A stretch of 40,786 nt of DNA from Pseudomonadota bacterium (GTDB lineage: Bacteria; Pseudomonadota; Alphaproteobacteria; Rhodospirillales; 2-02-FULL-58-16): NCBI GenBank assembly GCA_022545455.1, contig JACZQZ010000010.1:1-40786 (forward strand), in the 5' to 3' direction. The notes under the pieces were generated by a model that ran no database searches, was not told the DNA's origin, and saw only the letters and a program-made list of their open reading frames with translations. The translations under genes and the position numbers were made by a program. Shown piece after piece: positions 1 through 8,014 of the stretch. The stretch's first letter is position 1, and every line of letters begins with the position of its first letter.

Positions 1-126
1 CGATCCACCCATGGCGGTCAACGCGCCGATAGCAGCAACGGACACCAGGGCGGCGATCAAGCCATACTCGATAGCCGTGGCACCCGATTCGTCCTTGCGG
101 ATCTTCTTCAGAATATCGATCCTCAT
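1..126 (-). CDS. Flp/Fap-type pilin (3' end outside window)
   Basis: This is the major pilin of a Tad/Flp type IVc pilus, processed at the inner membrane and assembled into adhesive fibres. The 42 visible residues begin MRIDILKKIRKDESG, followed by ATAIEYGLIAA and a hydrophobic stretch. Cleavage is expected after Gly15, which puts Glu at +5 and Tyr at +6 of the mature pilin, the hallmark of Flp prepilins. A strong AGGAGGT at 131-137 sits four bases before the ATG and fixes the start. Flp pilins are about 55-65 residues, so only a few codons are lost at the window edge. The tad assembly genes, if linked, lie outside to the left. Identification is firm from the processing motif; the expression state is unknown. 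Confidence 0.9.
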   Translation of the reverse strand, partial: MRIDILKKIRKDESGATAIEYGLIAALVSVAAIGALTAMGGS

Positions 127-137
127 AACTACCTCCT

Positions 138-907
138 ATTTTCGATCACCTCGCACCGTCACGCCGCCGCGATCGATCGATAGGAAACGAAACATTGGGA
201 TCCCGGGGTCAAAGCTTCTTGCCTTTGATGGGCAGCGGAAGGGTATCCGTGGCCTTGCCGCCGTTGCCGTACAGACGACCAGGATTTCTTCCCACCATTT
301 TCTTTACGTTCGTCTGAGCCGTCACGCCCACTGTAAAGTACGAATGTAAATAATCAACATTTGTTATTTGATATATATTAGAAGCAAAACTAGAAGAAAT
401 TTCTGTAAGTAGGCATTTCCTGGTTGGCGTGGTCGAGGAAGATTAGCTGGGCGCGGAATGCCGCACAAATGTCATGTTAAGGGTGGCGGTGTCCGCTCAC
501 AGGTCCACACCGGTCAACCGTAACGAACTCGGCGATGTCCGGAAATGACCCATAGCGGACATTAAGGCGGGCCGCCCTCGACGTCCGCAAATGACCCTTA
601 GCGGACACTCAAGAGGATATTGCCCAACATCCGGAAAAGTCCCGAAGGGAGCCCGAAGCGGCGTCCCGCTTGGCCGCTCTCATCTCCCCTGCGGGACGCA
701 TCGCTCAAATCCCGCCTGGAAATTCGTAGAGTTTTGGGCTGCCACTCCGGTCTGGTAACCTAAGCCGTCAGGATCGTTCGTGGATATGACATAGGCCCGA
801 ATGCAATCATGCCACTGCCCTGCAAATCCGCCCTGTGGGCGGTTAGGGCATCCTGAAGTCGCATCGTTCTTGTTGTGCTGCTTCGAGCCGGGCGTGTGGG
901 TGAAGTG
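138..907. other. Gene-poor region between the pilin and Sel1 genes
   Basis: About 770 bases without a convincing gene. 340-430 is markedly AT-rich compared with the rest of the window and is the likely upstream control region of the pilin on the minus strand; I could not single out one promoter. 480-620 carries short palindromic repeats. 661-669 and 691-699 form a perfect 9-bp inverted repeat (GCGTCCCGC). 828-842 is a 6-bp hairpin with a 3-base loop. A 40-codon minus-strand frame at 209-331 is treated as a finding, not as a gene. Confidence 0.6.
536..607. repeat. Two 26-bp imperfect palindromic direct repeats
   Basis: Copies at 536-561 and 582-607 are 46 bases apart and differ at only three of 26 positions. 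Each begins with GTCCG(C/G) and ends with GCGGACA, so each copy can fold on itself with a loop of about 12 bases containing AATGACCC. A looser relative occurs at about 1374-1401. They look like a small dispersed intergenic palindrome family, not operator sites, because there is no consistent spacing to a gene start. Confidence 0.65.
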
Positions 908-1324
908 ATGACCGAAATGGAAAAAACCATCGAGGCCATAGATCGCGGCGATTACGCCACGGCTTTGAACATATCCCTACCTTTGGCCGAGCAGGGTGAC
1001 GTCCACGCCCAGTACAACCTCGGCCGCATGTACGGCGATGGCCTGGGCGTTCCCCAGGACTACGCCGAGGCGGTGAAGTGGTACCGCAAGGCCGCCGAGC
1101 AGGGTAACGCCAAAGCACAGAACAAACTCGGCTTAATGTACAAAGAGGGACGGGGTGTTTCCCAGGATTTTGTCCAGGCATACATGTGGTTAGATCTTGC
1201 GGCAAAAAAGGGTCATGAAGAAGCAAAGGATGATCGAGCGGTTGTCGGAGGGAAATTGACAAAGGATCGAATTGCCGAAGCAGAGGGGCTGGCGCGGCAG
1301 TGGTTGGAGAAGCATTGCGAGTAG
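908..1324 (+). CDS. Sel1-repeat (TPR-like) protein without signal peptide
   Basis: A 138-residue solenoid protein of the Sel1-like repeat family, which mediates protein-protein contacts. Visible repeats are DVHAQYNLGRMYGDGLGV with DYAEAVKWYRKAAEQGN, then AKAQNKLGLMYKEGRGV with DFVQAYMWLDLAAKKGH. The N-terminus EAIDRGDYATAL resembles the first helix seen after the signal peptide in many exported Sel1 proteins, but no signal peptide precedes it here, and an in-frame TGA at 854-856 closes the frame upstream. Neither the ATG at 908 nor an in-frame GTG at 875 has a clear ribosome binding site; I chose the ATG. Either the protein is cytoplasmic or the gene has lost its 5' end. The flanks are repeat-rich, so this is an accessory locus. 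Partner unknown. Confidence 0.75.
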   Translation: MTEMEKTIEAIDRGDYATALNISLPLAEQGDVHAQYNLGRMYGDGLGVPQDYAEAVKWYRKAAEQGNAKAQNKLGLMYKEGRGVSQDFVQAYMWLDLAAKKGHEEAKDDRAVVGGKLTKDRIAEAEGLARQWLEKHCE

Positions 1325-1577
1325 GCTCATCTCCGCGACAATGGAAGGTTTGGGACTTCCAACACTCTTCCCGACGTCCGCTGTCGGCTATGAGCGGATT
1401 CAGTCACCGCACCGGGATGACGACCGCTTTCATCGGCAAAGCCGACATTCGCGTGCGTTTTGCGCTTTCAGCGCATCAAATTTCAAACTGAGACACTACC
1501 GATCGCTCTGGCGTTTTGCATGGCTTTGGCCTATGATAGCGGGGATCGGGAGTGATTGATTTTCGGAGGACATATCC
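1325..1577. repeat. Degenerate palindromic-repeat spacer
   Basis: No gene seen. About 1374-1401 begins with CGTCCGCTGTCGGC and ends with GAGCGGATTC, a diverged relative of the 536-607 palindromes. About 1420-1451 (ACCGCTTTCATCGGC, then AAGCCGACATTC) looks like another decayed member of the same family. Both are below the similarity at which a family can be assigned with certainty. Confidence 0.4.
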
Positions 1578-1742
1578 ATGGGTCTTGAGGAAAGGGTCGA
1601 GTCGCTAAAGGTCAAACATCAAGCCCTCGAAGCCGCCATCGAAGAAGAAAACAGCCATCCCTACCCCGACGATCTCCATCTCGTCACCCTCAAGAAACAG
1701 AAGCTCCGAATCAAAGACCAACTCGCCACCCTGAGCCGGTAA
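1578..1742 (+). CDS. YdcH/DUF465 family small protein
   Basis: A 54-residue, largely charged, helical protein: MGLEERVESLKVKHQALEAA at the N-terminus, then HPYPDDLHLVTLKKQKLRIK. The pattern of a long heptad helix, a Pro-Asp-Asp turn and a second Lys-rich helix (xLKKxKLxLKDxL) is the DUF465/YdcH signature, a two-helix coiled-coil hairpin common in alphaproteobacteria. The length matches the family (50-75 residues). GGAGG at 1566-1570 lies seven bases before the ATG and supports the start. The cellular role of the family is not established. Confidence 0.85.
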   Translation: MGLEERVESLKVKHQALEAAIEEENSHPYPDDLHLVTLKKQKLRIKDQLATLSR

Positions 1743-1852
1743 ACCCGAAAGTCGAAACGTCGTCGTCGTTTTGACTCGGGAAGCCCGGGACCGCGGGCGC
1801 GTCCGCGCTTGTGGGGGAGCCAGGGAAGTCTCCACGCAGGGGACGTCCCCGA

Positions 1853-3499
1853 TTACACCGCCTTCGCTTTCTCGCGCAGCTTGAACTTCTGGATCTTACC
1901 CGTGGACGTCTTGGGCAAGGCCCCGAAGACCACGTGCCTGGGGCACTTGTAGTGCGCCAGACGGTCGCGGCAGAACGCAATGATGTCGTCGGCGGAGACG
2001 TCGGCGGCCGAGTCCTTCAACTCGACGAAGGCGCATGGGGTCTCGCCCCATTTCTCGTCCGCCTTGGCGACGACGGCGGCCGCCAGCACGGCGGGGTGGT
2101 CATACAGCACGCCTTCCACTTCGATGGACGAGATGTTTTCGCCGCCCGAGATGATGATGTCCTTGGACCGGTCCCTGAGCTGGATGTAGCCGTCCGGGTG
2201 CACAACGCCCAGGTCGCCGGAATGGAACCAGCCGCCGGCGAAGGCCTTGCCGGTGGCGTCGGCGTCCTTCAGGTACCCCTTGGCGACGATATTGCCCCGG
2301 AACATGACCTCGCCCATGGTCTCGGCGTCCGCGGGCACGCCTGTCATGGTGTTGGCGTCCATGACGCACAGCCCCTCGAGGACAGGGTAGGCCACGCCCT
2401 GGCGTGATTTCAGCCGCGTCTGCTCGGCGATGGGGAGGTCGTTCCATTCGTCGTGCCAGGCGCAGATCACGGCGGGACCGTAGGTTTCCGTCAGGCCGTA
2501 GACATGGGTCACCTGAAAGCCCATGCGCTGCATGGCCTCCAGGGTGGACGCCGGGGGCGGCGCGGCGGCCGTCATCACATGGACCGTGTGGTCGAAGGCG
2601 CGGCGCTCCTCTTCCGTGGCGTTGATGATGAAGTTGAGCACGATGGGCGCGCCGCAGAAGTGGCTCACCCGGTGCCCGGCGATGGCTTCGTACATGTTGG
2701 CCGCATCGACCTTGCGCAGGCAGACGCTGGTTCCGGCCAATGCCGCCAGGGTCCACGGAAAGCACCAGCCGTTGCAATGGAACATGGGGAGCGTCCACAG
2801 GTACACCGGGTGGTGGTCCATCCGCCAGCAGATGGCGTTGCCGAGCGCGTTCAGATAGGCGCCGCGGTGGTGGTAGACGACCCCCTTCGGCCGCCCCGTG
2901 GTGCCCGACGTGTAATTGAGCGAGATGGCCTGCCACTCGTCGGCCGGGAGGCTCCACGCGAAGTCGGCCTCGCCCTCTTCGAGGAAGGCCTCGTAGTCGG
3001 TCTCGCCCAGGCGCTCGCCGCCGCCGGCGGCCTGGGAATCGACGATGTCGATCACCGGCAGGGTCCGGCCCAGGGTGCCGAGCGCCGCCTTGACGGGGTC
3101 CGAAAACTCGGTGTCGGTGATCAGGATCTTGGCCTCGCCGTGGTCCAGGCAGTAGGCGATGGTTTGTGCGTCGAGGCGGACGTTGAGGGCGTTAAGGACG
3201 GCGCCGGTCATGGGCACGCCGAAATGGGCTTCGTACAGCTCCGGGGTGTTGGACGCCATCACCGCCACCGTGTCGCCGGGGCCGATGCCGCGGCGGGCAA
3301 GGGCGCCGGCCAGGCGCCGGCAGCGCCCATACGTCTCGGCCCAGGTGAACCTGTTGGCGCCGTGGATCACCGAGCAATGGTCGGGATAGACCGCCGCCGT
3401 GCGTTCCAGGAACGACAGCGGCGTGAGCGGCGCGTAGTTGGCGGGGTTCTTGTCCAGATGGGTGTCGAAGGGACGGGCGGGCGTCCGGGTGGCACACAT
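1853..3499 (-). CDS. AMP-dependent acyl-CoA synthetase (medium-chain/DmdB-like)
   Basis: An ATP-dependent carboxylic acid:CoA ligase, 548 residues, cytoplasmic. It adenylates an acyl substrate and transfers it to CoA. The adenylate-binding loop YTSGTTGRPKG is at residues 196-206. GWFHSGDLGVVHPDGYIQL and RSKDIIISGGENIS are the motifs joining the N- and C-terminal domains, and Lys535 in PKTSTGKIQKF is the expected catalytic lysine. The overall layout, with an N-terminal NYAPLTPLSFLERTA segment, resembles the clade that includes medium-chain acyl-CoA ligases and 3-methylmercaptopropionyl-CoA ligase (DmdB). Substrate cannot be fixed from sequence. GGGAG lies eight bases before the ATG. It diverges from the propionyl-CoA synthetase gene across a 195-bp shared upstream region. 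Confidence 0.9.
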   Translation of the reverse strand: MCATRTPARPFDTHLDKNPANYAPLTPLSFLERTAAVYPDHCSVIHGANRFTWAETYGRCRRLAGALARRGIGPGDTVAVMASNTPELYEAHFGVPMTGAVLNALNVRLDAQTIAYCLDHGEAKILITDTEFSDPVKAALGTLGRTLPVIDIVDSQAAGGGERLGETDYEAFLEEGEADFAWSLPADEWQAISLNYTSGTTGRPKGVVYHHRGAYLNALGNAICWRMDHHPVYLWTLPMFHCNGWCFPWTLAALAGTSVCLRKVDAANMYEAIAGHRVSHFCGAPIVLNFIINATEEERRAFDHTVHVMTAAAPPPASTLEAMQRMGFQVTHVYGLTETYGPAVICAWHDEWNDLPIAEQTRLKSRQGVAYPVLEGLCVMDANTMTGVPADAETMGEVMFRGNIVAKGYLKDADATGKAFAGGWFHSGDLGVVHPDGYIQLRDRSKDIIISGGENISSIEVEGVLYDHPAVLAAAVVAKADEKWGETPCAFVELKDSAADVSADDIIAFCRDRLAHYKCPRHVVFGALPKTSTGKIQKFKLREKAKAV

Positions 3500-3694
3500 G
3501 GTCGAGACTCCCTGTCTCCTGGTTCGTGCGTTCCTGCGCCGCCGGGGCCGGCGGCCGTAGGGCAGAGTGCCACAAAGCGGCTTTGCAAAAAATGCCGTTT
3601 TGCCGCACTATCGCCGGGCTTGGGCGGGGGGGGCCGAACCGAAGCCCGCCCGGGATACACGGGTCGGGAAAAGCGCGGCGACAGGGAGGAAACC
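3500..3694. promoter_or_regulatory. Shared divergent upstream region
   Basis: 195 bases separate the start codons of the divergent acyl-CoA synthetase and prpE genes and must carry both promoters. It contains the two ribosome binding sites (CAGGGAG on the minus strand, GGGAGGA at 3684-3690 on the plus strand). I could not identify convincing -10/-35 pairs or an operator palindrome. Confidence 0.4.
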
Positions 3695-5602
3695 ATGGCT
3701 GACCGTTACCAAACAGCCCATTCCAGGTCCTTAAACGACCCCAACGGCTTCTGGGGCGAGGTGGCCGAGGACATCCACTGGGTGAAGAAGTGGGACAAGG
3801 TCCTCGACGACTCCAATCCGCCGTTCTACCGCTGGTTCACGGGCGGAGTCCTCAACACCTGTTACAACGCGCTCGACCGTCACGTGGACGGCGGCCGGGC
3901 CGATCAGCCGGCCCTCATCTACGACAGCCCGGTCACCGGAAACACGGTCAAGACCTATACCTACCGGGAACTCCGCGATGTCGTCGCCAGGTTCGCCGGC
4001 GGCCTCGCCAGCCTCGGAATCGGCAAGGGCGACCGGGTCATCATCTATATGCCCATGGTGCCCGAGGCGGTGATCGCCATGCTGGCGTGCGCCCGCATCG
4101 GCGCCGTGCATTCGGTCGTCTTCGGCGGGTTCGCCAGCAACGAACTGGCGACGCGCATCGACGACGCCCAGCCGAAGGCGATCGTTTCGGCGTCCTGCGG
4201 CATCGAGGTCGACCGCATCATCGAATACAAGCCGTTGCTCGACGGGGCCATCGAGTTGGCGCGGCACAAGCCGGAAAAATGCATCATCGTGCAGCGGCCC
4301 CAGGCCAAGGCGCAAATGATCGCCGGGCGCGACGTGGACTGGGACGACCTGATGGCCGGGGCCGAGGCCCACGACTGGGTGCCCGTGGCCGCCACCGATC
4401 CCCTGTACATCCTGTATACGTCGGGCACCACCGGTGAGCCCAAGGGCACCGTGCGCGACAACGGCGGTCACCTGGTGGCGCTCAAATGGACCATGAAGAA
4501 CATCTACGACGTGGACCCCGGCGACGTGTACTGGGCGGCCTCGGACGTGGGCTGGGTGGTCGGCCATTCCTACATCGTGTACGCGCCCCTGTTCCACGGC
4601 TGCACCTCCATCCTCTACGAGGGCAAGCCGGTGGGGACGCCCGACGCCGGGGCCTTCTGGCGCGTCATTTCCCAACACAAGGTCAAGGTCCTGTTCACCG
4701 CGCCGACGGCGTTTCGCGCCATCAAGCGCGAGGACCCCAACGCCGAGCTGTTGAAGACATACGACCTGTCCGACTTCGCGACCCTGTTCCTGGCCGGCGA
4801 GCGCACCGACCCCGATACCCTGGAGTGGGCGCGGAGCAACCTGAAGTGTCCGGTCATCGATCACTGGTGGCAGACCGAATCCGGCTGGCCCATGGCCGCC
4901 AACTGCCTGGGCCTGCATGCCTATCCGGTGAAGCCCGGGTCGCCGACCAAGGCCGTGCCCGGCTGGGACGTCCGTGTGCTGGACGACAACAACCAGCCGG
5001 TGAAGGCGGGCGACATCGGGGCCATCTGCTGCAAGCTGCCCCTGCCGCCCGGCACCCTGCCCACCCTGTGGAACGCGGACCAGCGGTACGTGGACGCCTA
5101 CCTCACCGACTTTCCCGGCTACTACAAGACCGCGGACGCCGGCTACATCGACGAGGACGGATACATCTACGTGATGACCCGTACCGACGACATCATCAAC
5201 GTCGCCGGCCACCGCCTGTCCACGGGCGCCATGGAGGAGGTGCTGGCGGCGCACCCGGACGTGGCGGAGTGCGCCGTCATCGGCGTCGCCGACGAGCTCA
5301 AGGGGCAGCTTCCGCTCGGGTTTATGGTCCTCAACGCCGGCGTCGAGCGGGCCGACGGGGAGATCGTCCGCGAGGTGGTGCAGATGGTGCGCGACAGGAT
5401 CGGTCCCGTGGCGTCGTTCAAGACGGCGACGGTGATCAAGCGCCTGCCCAAGACCCGCTCGGGCAAGATCCTCAGGGGCTGCATGCAGAAGATCGCCGAC
5501 AACGAGGAATACAAGACGCCGGCGACCATCGACGATCCCGTCATCCTGTCCGAGATCGAAGACGCGCTGAAGGGCATCGGCTACGCCGGGGCGCGCCGGT
5601 AA
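3695..5602 (+). CDS. prpE: Propionyl-CoA synthetase
   Basis: Propionate:CoA ligase (AMP-forming), 635 residues, activating propionate for the methylcitrate or methylmalonyl-CoA route. It belongs to the acetyl-CoA synthetase-like branch: an N-terminal cap (FWGEVAEDIHWVKKWDKVLD, residues 19-38), the adenylate loop YTSGTTGEPKG at 241-251, the WWQTESGWP motif, a TRTDDIINVAGHRLSTG hinge, and Lys591 in TRSGKILRG as acyl-adenylation residue. Length and motifs match PrpE more closely than Acs. The reading frame is open for more than 1.2 kb upstream, over the antisense of the divergent ligase, but GGGAGGA at 3684-3690 and the family N-terminus fix the ATG at 3695. No other prp genes are adjacent, so propionyl-CoA must be consumed by enzymes encoded elsewhere. 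Confidence 0.95.
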   Translation: MADRYQTAHSRSLNDPNGFWGEVAEDIHWVKKWDKVLDDSNPPFYRWFTGGVLNTCYNALDRHVDGGRADQPALIYDSPVTGNTVKTYTYRELRDVVARFAGGLASLGIGKGDRVIIYMPMVPEAVIAMLACARIGAVHSVVFGGFASNELATRIDDAQPKAIVSASCGIEVDRIIEYKPLLDGAIELARHKPEKCIIVQRPQAKAQMIAGRDVDWDDLMAGAEAHDWVPVAATDPLYILYTSGTTGEPKGTVRDNGGHLVALKWTMKNIYDVDPGDVYWAASDVGWVVGHSYIVYAPLFHGCTSILYEGKPVGTPDAGAFWRVISQHKVKVLFTAPTAFRAIKREDPNAELLKTYDLSDFATLFLAGERTDPDTLEWARSNLKCPVIDHWWQTESGWPMAANCLGLHAYPVKPGSPTKAVPGWDVRVLDDNNQPVKAGDIGAICCKLPLPPGTLPTLWNADQRYVDAYLTDFPGYYKTADAGYIDEDGYIYVMTRTDDIINVAGHRLSTGAMEEVLAAHPDVAECAVIGVADELKGQLPLGFMVLNAGVERADGEIVREVVQMVRDRIGPVASFKTATVIKRLPKTRSGKILRGCMQKIADNEEYKTPATIDDPVILSEIEDALKGIGYAGARR

Positions 5603-5668
5603 CACCACCGGCCTTCACGCGGCGCGGCGCGGGGTTTCGTCCGCGCCCTTTCGCCGGAGGACGAGAGC

Positions 5669-7174
5669 ATGGAGTTGAACGAACTCTGGGGCGCCCTCGG
5701 GCTGGACGCCGGTGCCCTCACTGAAGGGGACCTGGACGTTCACTCCCCCATCGACGGCGCCGTGATCGCCAGGGTCAAAACGGACTCCGCCGCCGGCCTG
5801 GAGGCCGGGATCGCCCGCGCCGACGCCGCCTTCGTCGAATGGCGGCGGGTGCCGGCGCCCCGCCGCGGCGAGCTCATCCGCCTGTTCGCCGAGGAACTCA
5901 GGGCCCACAAGGAGCCCCTGGGCGGGCTGGTGACGCTCGAGTGCGGCAAGATCCTCCAGGAGGGTCTGGGCGAGGTGCAGGAGATGATCGACATCTGCGA
6001 CTTCGCCGTCGGCCTGTCGCGCCAGCTCCACGGCCTGACCATCGCGTCGGAGAGACCCGGCCACAGGATGATGGAGACCTGGCATCCCCTGGGCGCCATC
6101 GGGGTGATCACCGCGTTCAACTTTCCGGTCGCCGTGTGGGCGTGGAATTTCGCCCTCGCCGTGGTCTGCGGCGATTCGGTGGTGTGGAAGCCGTCGGAGA
6201 AGACCCCGCTCGCGGCGTTCGCCTGCCGGGCCCTGTTCGCCCGTGCGGGCGCGCGCTTCGGCGGCGCCCCCGAGGGCCTGGCGGAGGTGGTCGTCGGCGA
6301 CGCGGAGGTGGGCGAACGGCTGGTCGACGATCGGCGCCTCAAGCTGATCAGCGCCACCGGGAGCTGCCGCATGGGCCGCCGGGTCGGCCCCCGGGTGGCG
6401 GCGCGCCTGGGGCGCACGTTGCTCGAGCTGGGCGGCAACAACGCCATGATCGTGGGCGCGTCGGCAGACCTGGATCTGGCGGTGCGGGCCATCGTCTTTG
6501 CCGCCGTGGGCACCGCCGGCCAACGCTGCACCACCCTGCGCCGGCTGATCGTGCACGAGGACGTTTACGATCCCCTGCTGGCGCGCCTCAAGGCGGCCTA
6601 CGAGAGCATCTCCATCGGCGATCCGCGGGATCCCGGGACCCTGGTCGGCCCCCTCATCGAACGGGCGGCCTTCGAGTCCATGCAGCAGGCGCTCGGCAAG
6701 GCGGCCCGGGAGGGCGGCGCCGTTTTCGGCGGCGAGCGGGTCCTGGAGAACACGTATCCCGGCGCCTACTACGTCGAACCCGCCATCGTGGAGATGGAGA
6801 CGCAGACCGACATCGTGCGCGCCGAGACCTTCGCGCCGGTGCTCTATGTGCTCAAGTACCGGGCGCTGGACGAGGCCATCGGTATCCACAACGACGTGCC
6901 CCAGGGATTGTCGTCCAGCATCTTCACCCGCGATCTCAACGAGGCCGAGGCCTTCCTGTCGGCCGAAGGCAGCGACTGCGGCATCGCCAACGTCAACATC
7001 GGGCCCAGCGGGGCCGAGATCGGCGGCGCCTTCGGCGGCGAGAAGGACACCGGCGGAGGCCGCGAATCGGGCTCCGACGCCTGGAAGAACTACATGCGCC
7101 GGGCGACCAACACCATCAACTACTCACACGAGTTGCCGCTGGCCCAGGGGATCACCTTCGGGCTGGGGGAGTGA
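5669..7174 (+). CDS. amaB: Alpha-aminoadipic semialdehyde dehydrogenase (ALDH7, antiquitin type)
   Basis: NAD-dependent oxidation of L-aminoadipate semialdehyde/piperideine-6-carboxylate to aminoadipate in lysine degradation; cytoplasmic. 501 residues. The Rossmann/substrate region FNFPVAVWAWN, the general base Glu253 in LLELGGNNA and the catalytic Cys287 in GTAGQRCTTLRRLIVHE are all present. The tail GAEIGGAFGGEKDTGGG with SGSDAWKNYMRRATNTINYS is the ALDH7/antiquitin signature and sets it apart from generic aldehyde dehydrogenases. GGAGGACGAG lies before the ATG. It follows prpE by 66 bp on the same strand and may be co-transcribed. No lysine aminotransferase or oxidase is adjacent, so pathway context is by family only. 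Confidence 0.9.
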   Translation: MELNELWGALGLDAGALTEGDLDVHSPIDGAVIARVKTDSAAGLEAGIARADAAFVEWRRVPAPRRGELIRLFAEELRAHKEPLGGLVTLECGKILQEGLGEVQEMIDICDFAVGLSRQLHGLTIASERPGHRMMETWHPLGAIGVITAFNFPVAVWAWNFALAVVCGDSVVWKPSEKTPLAAFACRALFARAGARFGGAPEGLAEVVVGDAEVGERLVDDRRLKLISATGSCRMGRRVGPRVAARLGRTLLELGGNNAMIVGASADLDLAVRAIVFAAVGTAGQRCTTLRRLIVHEDVYDPLLARLKAAYESISIGDPRDPGTLVGPLIERAAFESMQQALGKAAREGGAVFGGERVLENTYPGAYYVEPAIVEMETQTDIVRAETFAPVLYVLKYRALDEAIGIHNDVPQGLSSSIFTRDLNEAEAFLSAEGSDCGIANVNIGPSGAEIGGAFGGEKDTGGGRESGSDAWKNYMRRATNTINYSHELPLAQGITFGLGE

Positions 7175-7189
7175 TACGGGGTTCAGAGA

Positions 7190-7243
7190 TCCTGCTTCGG
7201 TGTCGCGGACCCCATGTTTCGACCCGCTCAACATGAGGTCCTC
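7190..7243. repeat. Dispersed intergenic repeat, copy A
   Basis: After the aldehyde dehydrogenase stop there is a block with a 23-base core at 7201-7223 (TGTCGCGGACCCC, then ATGTTTCGAC), followed eight bases later by CATGAGGTCCTC at 7232-7243. The same core, with the same eight-base spacing, recurs at 9643-9685. The following CCCTGAGCCCTTCGACGGGC is reminiscent of the CTTCGACAAGCTCAGG-type repeats frequent in proteobacterial genomes. Confidence 0.75.
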
Positions 7244-7318
7244 GCCCTGAGCCCTTCGACGGGCGGACTCAAGTAACGTATTCCCTCGATTGGAAGAAAC
7301 GGAGAAACGGATTGGGGC

Positions 7319-7888
7319 CTATTTCTGGGACACTTGGCCGGCGGCGGTCTCGCCGTGCACGATGCCGGCGCGGGCGCGGGCCACGTCGACCACCTTTTCC
7401 AGCTCCCCCCCGGAGCACAGGCCCAGGCCGACCGGGTTCTGCGGCTTGATGTTCGAGGTGTTCCAGTGGGTCCGGTCGCGCACCGCGTTGATCGTCGGCT
7501 TGGTGGTGCCGATCAGCCTGGAGATCTGCGCGTCGCTGAGCTCGGGATAGTTCTTCACCAGCCAGGCGATGGCGTCGGGCCGGTCCTGGCGCTTCGATAC
7601 CGGGGTGTAGCGCGCGCCCTTGGGCCGCGCCCGCACCTCGGGAATCCTGGGGGTCGCCGGCTGGAGCCGTGCCGTGGGATCGGCGGCGCAGCGGTCGAGC
7701 TCGTCCTGGGTCAGTTCGCCGGCGGCGATGGGGTCCGACCCGTGCATGCCGATGGCCACCTCGTCGTCGGCGATGGCCTGCACTTCCAGGTGATGGAGGC
7801 CGCAATACTCGGCGATCTGCTCGAATGTCAGCGAGGTGTTTTCGACCAGCCATACGGCCGTCGCCTTGGGCATCAAAGGTTGCGCCAT
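7319..7888 (-). CDS. DUF1013 family protein, TrcR-like cell-cycle regulator
   Basis: A 189-residue protein of the DUF1013 family, restricted to alphaproteobacteria; the Caulobacter member is, as I recall, called TrcR, a cell-cycle-linked transcription factor. Starts MAQPLMPKATAVWLVENTSL, then FEQIAEYCGLHHLEVQAIAD (helix-turn-helix-like) and a second such unit in YPELSDAQISRLIGTTKPTI. The NTSNIKPQNPVGLGLCSGGE segment is strongly conserved in the family. The frame stays open 36 codons upstream, but homology begins at the ATG at 7886-7888, so that start was used. Single gene facing the convergent aldehyde dehydrogenase. Direct DNA binding is inferred, not shown. Confidence 0.85.
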   Translation of the reverse strand: MAQPLMPKATAVWLVENTSLTFEQIAEYCGLHHLEVQAIADDEVAIGMHGSDPIAAGELTQDELDRCAADPTARLQPATPRIPEVRARPKGARYTPVSKRQDRPDAIAWLVKNYPELSDAQISRLIGTTKPTINAVRDRTHWNTSNIKPQNPVGLGLCSGGELEKVVDVARARAGIVHGETAAGQVSQK

Positions 7889-8014
7889 TGTTCCTGTCCC
7901 ATTCTCGGTGAGATGACGGCCGCCGGCCACGGCGACACCGGCCGGGCCACCCGCATCTTTATACCGCCGGGCAAACCGCCGGGTCAAACCCTGCACCGGC
8001 GGGCCGCGCGGAAG

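Noticed and set aside
3731-5608. Long open minus-strand frame opposite prpE
   Set aside because: It is an antisense shadow of a complete propionyl-CoA synthetase with all motifs; there is no family signature or start context.
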